A stretch of 64,000 nt of DNA from Paragonimus skrjabini miyazakii (GCA_014338405.1 JTDE01021178.1:1-64000), one strand, 5' to 3'; shown: positions 13,401-25,581, counted from the stretch's first letter. The notes: generated from the sequence alone by a model not told the origin. Translations and numbers: made by a program.

Positions 13401-13700
13401 TTTGATTCTGAGCACTGCTGCGCGCAGTAGATGTACTCGAATCTATGTCTACCAGATGTTTTTCGACCGTATTGGATAGTACGCCAGTGGTCACGGTTAG
13501 CCGTTGGGCGATCGGAGTGCTCTTTGTTTGAGGGTACCTTTTCTAACCCCCTTCTTCCTGACACGGAAGACAGCAGTGCCGCAACTATAAAAATATTTCT
13601 GATGTATGCTCATAGGATCGTGCCTCGCTACCTAAGCACTCCTACGCGGTCAGTAGTGCGACATACAATCCTATGAGTGTAATTGCGTTTCTTCTGACTG
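10491..13700 (-). mobile_element. Near-complete but dead LINE, family B (5' region, endonuclease, RT)
   Basis: This is the best-preserved retrotransposon in the window, reading leftwards. The 5' region (13700-13110) is followed by an apurinic-type endonuclease N-terminus at 13107-12760 (RPRQLVNIGVFNVHILRQVG). The endonuclease middle is at 12673-12176 (GRLSPDEKRLGG, then GDRLLQLCVSH). The RT is at 11828-11391 (LKRNKAPGLD, CDNHRGISLVSIASK, EQAGFRSCRGCVDHIFT) and 11381-11127 (VVFLDLKTAFDSVV). The catalytic block, about 11100-10627, has LTDLEYADDIVLLS, FTYLGSTI and an AKLRHLWRRKD block. A stop at about 11391 and frame changes near 11140 and within the endonuclease show it is dead. Its 3' end near 10493 has an ATG-repeat-like tail shared with 40843-40985. 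Confidence 0.9.
13180..13700 (-). repeat. LINE family B 5' region, matched at 52545-53060
   Basis: Read on the - strand, this 5' region aligns nearly end to end with 52545-53060 on the + strand. Shared blocks include CACTGCT/TCTTCCGT, CTCAAACAAAGA and ATTCACTGC, and a CATAAA(T/C)G block. Both copies then run into the same endonuclease start (xPRQLxNxxVF). The two therefore define the family's 5' end independently of any library. Confidence 0.75.
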
Positions 13701-13736
13701 CTCTCATTTGGCCTGTCTGACAAGGTTGCACCTGAA

Positions 13737-13829
13737 AAGACCGGAGCCATAGTCATAACACAGGCCCGACCACTTCGTCGTGGTAACAGTATAGGTCGGG
13801 TTTTATAGACCCTCTGCCAATCCGGTCTT
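13737..13829. repeat. Nested inverted repeat at LINE 5' boundary
   Basis: Two pairs of perfect arms are nested. AAGACCGGA at 13737-13745 pairs with TCCGGTCTT at 13821-13829. Inside them, CCCGACC at 13765-13771 pairs with GGTCGGG at 13794-13800. An ACCAC/GTGGT pair lies within the inner loop. The structure sits just beyond the outer end of the family B element, so it could be its promoter region or a separate small inverted-repeat element. Read on the - strand it contains TATAAAA. Confidence 0.5.
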
Positions 13830-15180
13830 GTATTAGCACTTTACGAATAATTAGTTCATTACGGAAACGAATATATGCGGCACACTTATGTACATACATA
13901 CTTTGGCATACATTTCAAAAGAAGATGGATTATCGATGCGTTCAGGTTATTCTATTAATGTCTTAGGGCAACCTTTAACTATGTATTGGCTTCTTTCTAC
14001 AGTTGCCGGACATATACTTGCTAAAGTCATTCAATGGAGTTTGCACCAAATCTACGGACCTGCTAGTTCAGTACGTGTTGTCCCCTCAACCGTACGCACA
14101 TTTTGATAACTTTGAACATATTTATGAGAATATTGTCTTGCCAGTTGGTAATAATATCTGTCCACAATGAATACCTGAGAGTAAGAATTTTGTTCGTCCT
14201 CCATTTTAACTAATTCGCTCATACTGTTCATTGTGGGTATATCCTTTATCACTGAACATGAGACGACTGTTGATTACAGATACCTCTATTTCTATTTGTG
14301 ATTTCGTTTTTTTGTGTGAAACCAACCTCATCTTAATCTCCAGTATCCCTGGGAAGTCTCGTTTTTGCACCACACAGTGTCCGCTATCAAATGACGTATT
14401 AAGTCACCCGAATCAATTACTTCCGAACTTGCGTTTGTATCATTGATAATCCAGTTTTCTTTGGCTCGATCAAGCGAATCTATGACGTCAAGACTCGATT
14501 CCGCACCTCTGTGAAAAAGATCAACGTTGTCGTCTCTTTTGTTTGCCTGGAAATCATAGTCGTCATCCGGCCAGCGAGCCGGGGTTGGCCAATTTGAGTC
14601 ATATCAGTTTCTGCGTCCTACCACTTGTGTTGCATGTCATTTAGTCAATTTTATAAAGAGCTTCGTTGCACCTATTGTCACTGACAACGGTACCTCTGTG
14701 TTTGACACACTTAACTACCGTACTATTTGTGGTATGGAAATCAGGAAAAAGCAAGTCACAATTACTAAAGAAGGAAAAACCGTGATACATAACCACAAGA
14801 ACTGTATGTTTAAACTTAAATATTCGAAACCAAGGCACCTACCTCTTACAACCGAATAACCGACTTACATTCTGACTTGGACAGCATGAGCGACTTTCGT
14901 TATCTCGCTATGTCCACTACATTTTTATCGTGTTCAATCAGGTTCGATTGTGTGTTCATTCGGTGACCTTTATACACGAGTCAGAAATTGACAAATCCAA
15001 AACACCCTTGTTATACTTGGTGACCCATACACCACATAGCTGTTAGTTATAGGTAGCGGGGCTCCATTCAGGACTGTTGTTACGGTCGGTAATTCATAAG
15101 TACCAAACCAGTCTAGAAAGCAGGCTTAGTCGTTCTCACTCTGAAGATCCTAATGACTGTTAAAGCCAAATATTACAGGC
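13830..15180 (+). other. Receptor intron, no recognised element
   Basis: Open frames here are short (up to 72 residues) and lack motifs. No repeat of the LINE families described elsewhere was recognised. Confidence 0.35.
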
Positions 15181-15830
15181 CATTCATGAGGCAGATACCG
15201 TGGCATGCGGACCGGGGGTTCGCAGGTTAAACAAACATTGGGTTTCAGAAAAATTTCTGCAGTTATCGCATGCCAGACGGAACATTCCCGCTGGCAGTTA
15301 ATATAAGTTTAGGAAGTTTAGGAAGCTGAAGTGTTGCCGAATGCCTTATAGAGAAAGTCAGGGAAGCGGAAATCGCTTTTGCTTCGGGGATCACTGGTCT
15401 GCGGCGACCATTTGTCAGGTAAACTATCAGCGAAACACAGAACAAATATTCAAAAAACCTTCAGAAGATTATAGCGCTGAATGGAACACTTTGATGGTCA
15501 AGTTGACTGGCCTCTTGCTCTGACTGTGTTACCGCAACAAACTTGCAATGTACCATCCTGCTCGGTAGATTTCGGACCACTCATTGAAATTCAGGTCCGC
15601 AATTGCATTTCGGCTCTCAAACGTAATATAGATGTCGACTCAGGTGATATCATGCTGGCAGTTTGCAAGGAATGAGGGAAGCGTTAGTAAAGGCATTGAC
15701 GCAGTTGTTTTAATTTGTGTGGACGACGGATAACATTCCCCTGTGACGGGGTCACTCGATAATAATTCCTACACTTCAGGAAAGAGTTCGGGGATCTTGC
15801 AACAGCCATGGAGGAACTAGCTTGACCCTT
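15181..15830 (+). mobile_element. LINE remnant, family A EN-RT linker, rightward
   Basis: The + strand encodes RRLNKHWVSEKFLQL and HARRNIPAG (about 15220-15300), the linker between endonuclease and reverse transcriptase seen in these elements. Positions 15450-15830 are an inverted copy of 717-1095, with long runs shared across the middle (for example GTCGACTCAGGTGATATCATG against its complement). Frames are broken by stops. It stops close to the 3' end of an oppositely oriented copy that begins near 15890. Confidence 0.75.
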
Positions 15831-15889
15831 GTTATTCATCATCATAGACAACAGTACATCAGTGGTTCACACTGATGCTTAACTAACAC

Positions 15890-17425
15890 ACACAAACACG
15901 AAGAAGAAGAAACAAACCCTATTTAGGAAGAGAGAAGAAAAAAGGAGGAGGGGAGGTGACCTAATCACTAAAAATAGCAACGTCTGTATTCGAACATACG
16001 ACAAGTTTCCCAAACCTTGCAAACAAACAACTGAGCAATAGGTGAAACTAAGGCATCATCAGCAAGACAGCTTCCTTACGGCTTTCACTGCCCCCGCGTC
16101 ATTAAGTGCACTCACTTCACAGATAACTCGGCCAAACAACCACAACATTCAGGCCACTGAGCTCGGTTAGCCGTCATTTCACCTAAAGTCTCAAGCCACC
16201 GACTCTGTCAGTCGCGAGGGCTCCAGCCCGGAAGACGAACCCGATCTGCATTGGCCAACCCCTTGGTGCGCGATTTTATTTGTCTACGCCAGGTCATCAT
16301 CTGTCCGCCTCGCACCTTGCGCCAATCGACCGCAGCGTCGGCAGAGTGCTCTGTACGGCAAACGACTAGCTGTCATCCTTAGTACATGGCCTAACCATCT
16401 AAGTCTGTGCAAATGTAGTGACTGAACAAAAGAACTCGTTTGACAATCAGTGCTAAACGCCGTTTTCTAACCTACTCGTTGCTCACTCGTTGGTGCCACG
16501 CGATACGACCGATTGAACGCAGAAATCGGTGGCCAAATACCTGAAGATGGTTGACCTCTTCTACCCTGAGCGGTCAGGTTTCGCTGCAGAATGTAATTCA
16601 GTCCTCATTGTTGTCTGATATACGCCACCCTTAAGCTTCAGAGAGATACCTCTCTGTCAACATAGGTGCCTCAGATTAGTAAACACTGCCTTAGCCTTAG
16701 AAATACACGCCGCTATTTCATTCCCTATACCTCCGCCGCCGCCGCTGATCCAGCTTCCCAGATATACAAACCAGTCAACAACCCCTATGATTTCATTATC
16801 TAACATTAAGCCTACGTGATCACAGCAATCTTGCAAAATCACTTTGCAGTTCGGGGCTGCAAAGCGCATTCCGAAGTACTTAGCAGAACGTGAAATTGCA
16901 TTTAGAGTTGCTTGCGCTGCTTGAAAATTGTCAAACAGCGACACCTTGTCGTCGGCATAATCAAGATCAGTCAGTCTTTCACCAAGTAGGAGGTTCACAC
17001 CAGCATCTTAAGATTGCCGGAGACAATCCTCCATTATTTCGTCCTTGAGGAAATTGAACAAAAATGATGCAAGGGGACAGCCTTGACGAACGCCGCTCCT
17101 GGTGCTGAAACTGTCAGACAGCTCACCGTAAACCCTAACTTGAGCCGAAGTATGGGAATAAAATGTCGACAGTATGTTCACATACTTGGTCGTTACACCC
17201 GTGCGTTTGAGCGACTCTAAAAGTGTAGATTGATTCACCGAATCGAACGCACCTTTATAGTCGAGAAATATGACGATTGTTGGCCGGCAGTATACCTGAC
17301 GCTGTTGCAGAATTTGACGAAGGGTAAAAATATGATCTATACATCCTCGGCCAGGACGAAACCCTGCCTGTTCCTCTCTAATGTGCAACTCCCGAACTGC
17401 AGTGAGTCAACGAATTTTGATGGAT
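15890..17425 (-). mobile_element. LINE family A, reverse transcriptase nearly intact but stopped
   Basis: Reading leftwards, 17388-17008 encodes EEQAGFRPGRGCIDHIFTLR, IVIFLDYKGAFDSVN (palm motif A) and SGVRQGCPLASFLFNFL (motif B). A TAA follows, then 16998-16657 in the same register gives LTDLDYADDKVSLFDNFQ (motif C, YADD), WFVYLGSWIS and ISKAKAVFTNLRHLC. One in-frame stop therefore splits an otherwise readable RT. Positions 16650-15890 are the decayed C-terminus and a purine-rich 3' end. Similar 3' ends occur at 31390-31710 and 48740-49200. The 5' half is missing: homology to 641-690 ends at about 17425. Confidence 0.9.
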
Positions 17426-17429
17426 TTCA

Positions 17430-17640
17430 TATGGGGTACAAAACAGTCCTAATTTATTGCTAGAGGTTGGTGTAATCGAATTGTACCCTGTCTCCCAACT
17501 TGGTCGTTAAATATCTAGGTGCCTACACCTTGAAAACGACCAACCCAGTTGCTAGTAGTCAAATAGCGAATATCCTGACGGCTTTGACCGTCTCGTTTCA
17601 CTAACTTTCTATACTTTACAGACAAACAGCAGAACCGAAA
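17430..17640 (+). mobile_element. LINE RT fragment with VKYLG block
   Basis: The + strand encodes VVKYLGAYTLKTTNPVASSQ, followed by IANILTAL. This resembles the block downstream of YADD in non-LTR reverse transcriptases and recalls the one at about 5085-5105. It abuts the leftward family A copy. It is short and dead. Confidence 0.5.
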
Positions 17641-20110
17641 CAGAACTTACGCCTCTTACTCCCCAGAGTGGCCTCCTTTCTCCAACGTTTTCAGGTGCAG
17701 ATTGTATGTTCTAGAGCCCCGGGTTCGTTACCTACAATGGCTAGCTTACTGACACCCTTGGTCTTTTCTTTCAACCAAGTTACCACCTGTCTACGCTGTA
17801 AGCGATGTTGCGAGTAGCTAATGATTGTTATGCTCAGCATATCTTTTTTGGATTAAGCTTTTGTACTATGTTAATCCTCGTAATCAAGCATCGGCTTTCT
17901 GCCACAGTTATTGATTGCCCGTTGTATGCTATTTACCGTAGATGTCAGCAGTCGAATAGTTGTAGATGGCTTTTGTTCACTCTGAGTGGACACGGTTCAC
18001 GTACATGATCTTATGTTCCTTGTGCGCACACGTTTTTTTAGGTCTCTGGTGTTCGTAAAGATCGTCACAACTTTGAGTGCATAAATCTCCTATCCGCATA
18101 CCACTGCGGGCACAAGTTCCTAAATATATGAATTGATTGAAAACTGCAAGGGTGTATGGAACTGTTATTTGTACTTTGAAATGCTCTACCAAATACTATT
18201 TGACATTACACAGCGAAATTACTAAAATTCTGGTTATTGAATGAAAATAAGAATCACAAATTAGGGGAATGCATTTTCCAGGTTTTAGGTCTAATAGTGT
18301 TTGGTTGAATAACCTCAGTTAGTTTTCTGAATAGCTGCAAAAGATACTAATGGATTGGGAATACTAGTACTGCCTGGAGTGATGAAACTAAATCTGCTTG
18401 TATGTCCGTTTCGATTTGATTGGCTGGACTTGCAGGATGTCCAAACTACTCGGTTAATCTGAGCCATGTCACTACATACTACTGCTGTTTCTACCTACAT
18501 TGTTGGAAGAAAAAATATCAGTAGCATAAAGTGTCGTGCTCTGTGGTTGAGCATGATTTGTGATCGTGTGTTCCATGATGCAACATCAGTGGTTGTACGT
18601 ATATCCATGTAGATTCCTATTCCCTTTGCCAAGTAATTGACATCTCCGTTGATGAGGTTAAACGTCACAGAACGCCGGTATGAATAAGACTCATTCTGTT
18701 ATCAGTACTAAGTGCAAGTTTAAAACCAGGATGGCTGCATACTTATCAGACGGGTCCAGTAAGCTGTTACACATTCAATAACGCATGTGAACCAACGTCA
18801 CTGATCATGAATTGTTATCAGCCAATGATACAACATGCGACTGACAACGAAAACTCTCTGCTTTCTTTCCGCAACACCAATCCAACGAGAAATTAAATTG
18901 TTGTTTCTTGCAATCCTTAATGAAATCAGTCCAGATAGTGACAAACTGTCAGCTACATCCGTGAGGCAGGTTTTGATCTTCTCTTGACCCTGTCAACTGA
19001 TAGAGTTGGGATAGGAACAAAGGGATCACAAACGTTCAGTTAACCTTACCTCTAGGGGTGCTTGTACCCCATAAAAGCCGGATTAATCATACTTCTATTT
19101 GTTAGTGGTGAGTGTCAAGATGTATCTTACTGCGATTGAGCCCCCCAAAACAAAACAGGTTTAGTTTCTAGTGGCTAAATAATTGCAGTCGAAAGAAAAC
19201 AGCGCACAGAACTAGTCCACAACAAACCATCACCTGGACAAGTCTTTCGCGATGTTTTCAGTTGCACAGGCTCGTCGTGATGCTCCACCCGATGTGATGT
19301 GATTCGATGCGGTCAGATGAGAGGTGACCGAAATCCAGATTCTGGAAACCATCTTCACTGACCTTGTATGTGCACTCGCGTAAGCACATGTACACCTGTC
19401 TTTCGACTACTCATCGCTTACACATGTGCACACATGATAAGGTCTGTCGTGCTACCCCCTTTACAGCTAGAGGATGTGAAGTGACGCTCGTAAGCATCAC
19501 AACCTTTTCACGATCGTTAACGTTACACCTAGCACCCAAATTCGTACGATCAATGAATTTTGGTGCTACTCCATGAGCTTCGTTGATACACCCTAAAAGT
19601 TGAACACCATTGCCATGTATAAATTCAATTACTTTGATATTTCTAGCCTCCGTCTACACTTTGTTGCTTTATGCGCCTTTTTAAAATATAATTAACCACA
19701 AATCGACAGATTGAACGTTCTTCAGGATCACGAAAAAACGTCGGCAGCATTTTTCTAAATATGTAATGAACGATGCACAGTCATGTTTCGCATCCAGGTT
19801 TGCGTCAGTACGATTTGGAAATTAGCAGTTCTTATGTTTTGGTTTACGCTAGGCTTGGATCTGTAAACATATTTGCAAAATTGACGTAAAAACGCTTTTC
19901 GTGAAATTACTTTCTGTAAGTAAGTGAATTAAGTAAATTATGCGACCTGTCTGTACGATCTTCCGGGAAGACGTTGAGCAACGCTTAGCAATAAACCAAC
20001 GATCCCAAATGGTCAAAACAAGATTGGTTCACAATGCCACGGTACTATTGAACAAATAATCAAAGTTAATAATTAGACAACCTCAACAGTTTCGATCGAC
20101 GGATCGTTTC
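17641..20110 (+). other. Receptor intron, no recognised element
   Basis: Nothing coding was recognised. Frames at 17805-18192 and 19364-19576 are short and motif-free. This is the left flank of the assembly gap. Confidence 0.35.
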
Positions 20111-20210
20111 NNNNNNNNNNNNNNNNNNNNNNNNNNNNNNNNNNNNNNNNNNNNNNNNNNNNNNNNNNNNNNNNNNNNNNNNNNNNNNNNNNNNNNNNNN
20201 NNNNNNNNNN
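20111..20210. other. Assembly gap of 100 N
   Basis: Exactly 100 unknown bases, the usual placeholder for a gap of unknown size. A (TGTC)n run follows just right of it (20226-20240), which may explain the break. Distances across it, including the receptor intron 8858-20503, are therefore nominal. Confidence 0.99.
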
Positions 20211-20503
20211 CCGTTTGTTTTGCTTGTCTGTCTGTCTGTCCAGACAACACGTAGGGCTCCCAACGTTTAGTCTCTCCAGCTCAGGCGGTTGTCGTCATTG
20301 CTTGCCGGATTAATCCCTAGCATTGTGTACCGGTGCGCATACTATGTGACAGTCGTCAGACTTTTTGTGCACTGTGACTTTTTGTCGTTTTAACGTCCAG
20401 TGTCCTGTATGTGTTGTCGACCCCATGTAGACATTTAAACGTTTTTTTTCTTCTGACTACACCCATCTCACTCGTATGTCATTCTGATTTTTTTTTGACG
20501 CAG

Positions 20504-20649
20504 CGAAACGGAACGTGGAGTCATTTTTAAACACTTTCCAACCTTTCACACTATCACGCGTCATTTGATACAATCCGGCGAATTTTTGGATCAGGTCAAA
20601 CTGGACAATGTCGAATTGACGTTGATTTGCGCTCAAGAAGTTTTTAAAA
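20504..20649 (+). CDS. Nuclear hormone receptor, ligand-binding domain exon (helix 6-8 part)
   Basis: This internal exon completes the Thr codon left open at 8857 and encodes ETERGVIFKHFPTFHTITRH, then a segment ending VELTLICAQEVFK. The pattern of small helices followed by acidic-L-(T/G)-L-(I/F)-x-A matches the middle of NR1-type ligand-binding domains, where helix 8 begins. The acceptor is a T-rich tract ending GACGCAG at 20503. The donor is AAAA/GTGAGT at 20650. The exon ends after one base of a codon. Both the terminal exon (37378) and the candidate exon (35571) begin with two bases, so either could join in frame. About 35 residues expected here in the family are unaccounted for if it joins directly to 37378. 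Confidence 0.8.
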
Positions 20650-21159
20650 GTGAGTGTTTTGTCCCTCTATCCACGCGTTGGTGTATGTCGCGTCTAAGGT
20701 ACGAATTGCTTAGATCTCCGAAGATTTTATTGATTTACCCGTTACTTACTTATGAGACTTCGGTTATATGAACTGGCAGTCGTGCGATTAACCACTTCAA
20801 TGTTTATTTCGTTAGTATATTCTTGAGAAGTTTCTTCACACCCTTCAGTCAGATAGCATCTATTGCCGTTGTGTAGTTCGAGCGTGTTAACGTTAAAGGG
20901 ATCCTGTTCCCAATCGATTCGTCTTACTTTGAGTAGCCATGTTGTTTTGTCTGTCAGATGAACTGCCTTTGGTAACGATGACGTGCTGAATAGTTTCTGG
21001 TTTTTAGACCACAACGCGTTTGTCACTGTGTGAGTGTGGACTGCATACTGTCACACTGCTCAAACGGAAACAGAAGCAGTTACAATAACGGAGTTTAACC
21101 TGCAATCTTATGATTTGCACTCAAGTTTCGGTAGCCCTATATTACTACATGTTCACGAT
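20650..21159 (+). other. Receptor intron start, nothing recognised
   Basis: This begins the largest receptor intron. A 94-residue - frame at 21026-20742 is open but shows no motif. Confidence 0.35.
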
Positions 21160-21320
21160 AACATGATCAACCGCATGGCCTGCGGTGTTTTGGCCACGTG
21201 TACTGTTTGCCAGGTTAATGTTTAACGGGCTTTGATGATGTAGACTCTCAGCGATGGACTGGAGCCAGAAGACGGTCAACCAACGACGTGGTCGTGATGC
21301 CTTGTGATCCTGGCTATTTC
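21160..21320 (+). mobile_element. Probable LINE 3' coding remnant
   Basis: With frame changes, the + strand reads RPHGLRCFGHVYCLPG, then QRWTGARRRSTNDVVV. These resemble the C-terminal blocks LRWLGHVLRMP and GWKxxRGGQ of the LINE families seen at 9.8-17 kb. Decay is heavy, so the call is tentative. Confidence 0.35.
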
Positions 21321-24300
21321 ACTAAGAAAGTCAACAACTTTCGTCTGTTAGTTTGAGGATTGTTAGATCGTCGAAGTGGTTTGTTGAAACTACTGTTTAA
21401 CGTAGTGGTGTGTCGTATTAAACGATCTGCTTGCATTCAAACGGCTAGCTGTCTTTTCAGTTACTCTTCACTTTTCTTCCTTTTGTTGCATTTTTCATTA
21501 GACATTCTCACGTTCAACTATACCCATTACGTCATTGGGAAATATTTTTGATAATCTGTCCTTAGATTCATACAGTTATGTAGATACGGATGATAAGGTT
21601 GGAGTAATTCGAGGGCGTTTTTGTTTGATCGATTAGCGATTACTTGTCTGATCATTTGCGTCAAGCACGATCGTTCGGTCACTGCTGTCTGTTTTAGAGC
21701 AAGGGTTTGACTGAGCATGAGGCGATGACTTTCACAAACCACAGTGTCTGCTTCGAAGTGACGTGAAATCATATGAACTACGTGTAGTGACTACTTCTGC
21801 TGCTTGTCAGCCTGCATAGTAGTGTTGTCCTTAAGAAGATGAGCGACACCTTCCGTGAAATGGAATTATAGGTTTATTGCTTATTCTATGTTCTACTACA
21901 AATGGAACGCAAAGTTCACGTAACATAAGTATACGTATTTTTCCAGAAGGGCGGAAACCTTTCAAATAACGTGCTTTCGAAAATCTTCCAGAGTACCTCA
22001 TAATTCCTGCTTGAATCAATCCATGACTACTGACACCATTCGAAAGTTCAAGAGAACGCTCGGTTTTGTACACTAGCCGAACGGCTCAAGAAAAATCATG
22101 CTCCTTACTCACGAGGTCGATTGCACTGCAATTACCACTTGTGGGAGGCAGTGAAAATTCTACAGAAAATGTTTGTCATAGAATCATTACGACCACCACT
22201 TTTTCCAGCGCACGACCTTTCTGCAACGAATACCGGTATTACGTTTTCGTCCAGGTTTTTTACTGGGTTTCTGTGTGTTGTAGTTCTCCACTTCGAATAA
22301 CTCGTGTGTGGTTAGACTGTCGTTATTCTTTCATTATTCGGTTGATTTGCCGGGCAAACTCACCCGTTCTGTGGACACCTGTTTCGGGGACGTTTATAGA
22401 ACCACAATCTAGTCGTGGATAGCTGACCAATTTATAGTCCGGCATACTTAATCCAAATTATAAGCTGACCGCCTAACCCAAATCATTCAGCCTGGAAATG
22501 ATCTGTTAACAACCCGTCCAATGATTACTGGTTGTTCTAAGGCATTGTAATTGGGCGCTGAAGTCATGGTTATGGTTTATAATTAACTACCTACTGGTGA
22601 CTGTCATGAGCGTCATGGCCTCTGTGAGAGTGGGATAGATGGCGAAAGCGATGGAATTAGTGCTTAGGTGAACCGCTAGCCAGTACAAAATGAACTGTGC
22701 GGCGCAAATATTCGCGACATGAACTTCACGGTTTATGATTCTTTGTCATATCCGATTATGTGTCCAACTAAACGTACCGTTCGTTTTTCCCCCTCGGGCG
22801 CCATACTGTGAGTCATAGTTTGCTATCACACTTTTCATACTCTGAACCTTGGCTAAACATTGGATTTTACCCCGTAGTCTTCAGTCTAACATAGCACCAT
22901 GCTATGGGTGGTAGGTTGACATACATAAGACACGTCCGAGTCAACGACTTCTGGGAAGCTTGACCATTGAGTGTGATGATCGGCAGAACTTATCCTTTTT
23001 GAAACTGTGCCGGCAGTCCTCGACTTTTGCCAACATGACGTTCCCACCACACGTTAGCGGCACCGGTGGTCGAAACAGTTACCCTAAACATTCCGAACGC
23101 AGTTTGACCTCATTTTTGTGGTAGCATACGTGCAACACACATGATTACATTGTGCACCTCCACAACAAAACTATAGACTACCTAATAGTCTATAGATAAT
23201 TTTGCTACAATCGTTAACGAGCTGTCCACTCTTCTTGCCAAATTAACGGGTCCTTACGAGTCATAATAATGGCCTGTTGTTTAGTGCTCGTTTATTGATG
23301 ATGAACTAGTGAGGAAGGTTGCAAAACTGAGCGTAATATTGCCCCTTCTCCTATCAATTGTTCTTCATCCATCACCTCGATACTCATTCACGCGGTTCGT
23401 TTGCCAAATAACTATGCACTGGAAAGTCCGTCACGCAGCGTTAGCACTCTTCGGCCGAGTTGCTTTCATCCGCTAGAATCTGCGTACCGCTTGGATAACT
23501 AGGTGATTTTAGTGTGATTAGGCAGTTGGTGAAAGTAGAATTTCTCTAATTTTACCGTGTCAAAAAGTACAATGTTCAGCGAGTTCATAAAATAGATCAT
23601 TTGTTGAATTTTAGGCAAATATGCCTAATCATATGGACGGTCGTGTGCTGTCAGTCGTTTACTGAAAGGTCCATCTGCACATGTGGGTGACAATAACGGA
23701 TGACGATCTCCAATAGGATTTAAACGAGGCCAACGCAGTCTTTCGATAGACGTCTACCACAACTAGGTGTTGACGTCGACGCTTGTTCATGACATCTACC
23801 GAACCACCACACAAAAGACCTCACGACAATGACTTATTGAAAGATGTACAGATGAATTCTCGTTTATCACCTACAACGTCGGGGACGATATAGACGGTAA
23901 ATTAAAAAGAGAATGATCGGATTGAGCCGATTTAATCTTCAGACATTGATAGGTATAGGTTAGACAACTGAACTGAATGCTCCCCACATAAACTATTGAA
24001 ATATTCCAACCTTTACTTCATGAAATGTGACTCGATTATGAATTCCTCGGTTGATTAAAAAGTGATTCTTTGTCCACGGGCTTGTTGTAGTTTCAGGTAT
24101 TCCTTTGAAATTGCTATACTAGGATGCACATTAGCTCGAATTGACAACGTGGTTCCATTTGTTAGAGATCATCTACCTAACGCCACCATTTATCTTAAGA
24201 TTATAAAAGTGGAGAACAATCCCACCGTCAAGTCTGACCGTGCTACACAAGTTTGTCAGTATTGCGAATGCACCATTGTACAGAATTTAAATCATTTTAC

Positions 24301-25570
24301 AACCGCAGTTAGCCAGAACTTACTGGGAAAAACAGCGGCGACCTGACTGATGAAACAAACTATATCCAGCCCACATTGGTTCACGTATGGGGACTTTGCA
24401 AAAACGATGCACTAAAGCTCTAAAAGAGTACAGAAGACGTACGTCTCATCAGCTTTCTCAGACCGATCATGTGCATAGGAGTGGCTTTCTGCTTTCGTCA
24501 CAGTCGACCTTGCGACTTTCTTAATGAGTGTCAGATGACTTTTCAGTTTTATTGCACGTACAGATCTCAGTTAGTTTAAAGTCAAAAAGGTATTCAGTGA
24601 TGCAGCACAATTAAACTATGCGTGTATTATTGGGTCACCTCGTAACTTGGTTACGGGGTCCGTATTCAGTCTTTCAAAAAAGCCACAAGTGACGTTATTT
24701 GACAAGCTCCATCCGGGCCCTAGCAACACGACTGGCGATCTCATCCGTCTAGTTGTATCAGACAAGATATCCTTTACGTTTGTGAGTACGTTCTGGTGTC
24801 AGCTAGAGGTTCTTTCGTCTCGCATCTTTACACTTTTCCCTTTAGACAATTCAATTGTGAACCGTACGCTTGCTTCCGTTGTTCCTCTCGAAAACGATAC
24901 AGCACTACCTTCTGCCGACCTTTTCTTTACCTGATAAATTCACTTCCGTACGTCAGCCCTGATATGCCATTTCTGTCAACTGGATTAAGCACAGAATATA
25001 TACAGAGGCCTTGTAAAATAGTCATTTACACAATTCAGTTCGTTTCGTTTAACGTAATTTTGCAGCTTGAGTCAGATACGTCCACCGCGTTACAACAGAT
25101 GGAAAACACGGTGCTTTACTTCAAACTTGTGAAAAGTCAGGGAGCTGGCTGATAGGGGATTCTGCAAAGGGGTTTTAGTTGATGCGGCAATCCCAGTTAA
25201 TTTATAGGATCACTGTTGATGCTATTGCATCATCGGTTACACTCAGACACTTGACTGCCAGAGTCGGAAAACTGTGGGTGACGACAGAATGCCTAGGAGC
25301 GAAATTCCGTATCGCATTAGAACGTTATAGGAACGATATACAAGAGGGGAAAACTACGGTAAATGAGTGGATTAGGGGTCCGACAGAACGCCACATTATC
25401 CGTTCGACCTATTTAAGAAACTTCCGGAAGCACTGTTGGCCAACAGTTATCAAACTTATGTTTGAACTCACTGATCGTGGTTGCTTTAACTACCTTTGAA
25501 GACAAACTGCTCCAGGCATTCAGCACTCTGTTGAAAAAGAAATGAGTCCTAACGCTAGTACGGTCTCTAC
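21321..25570 (+). other. Receptor intron, unrecognised ORFs only
   Basis: Several open frames of 90-118 residues occur (22066-22422, 24062-24346, 24647-24934, 24796-25152, 25179-25499, all +) but none shows a motif. None contains a plausible missing ligand-binding-domain segment. At 25066 an acceptor-like TTTTGCAG is followed by an open frame, but in the wrong phase for the receptor. A perfect 9-bp stem lies at 23171-23195. Confidence 0.35.
23171..23195. repeat. Perfect 9-bp hairpin
   Basis: CTATAGACT (23171-23179) and AGTCTATAG (23187-23195) are perfect inverted arms around a 7-base loop, with A/T-rich flanks that extend the pairing imperfectly. No gene context suggests a role. Confidence 0.6.
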
Positions 25571-25581
25571 GTCTTTAGTCT

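Noticed and set aside
25066..25152. Acceptor-like TTTTGCAG followed by an open frame, considered as the missing receptor exon
   Set aside because: The frame is in phase 0, while the receptor exon at 20649 needs two bases to complete a codon; in the needed phase a stop comes at once.
25179..25499. 106-residue + frame considered as a receptor or RT exon
   Set aside because: No motif of either family and no clear splice sites.
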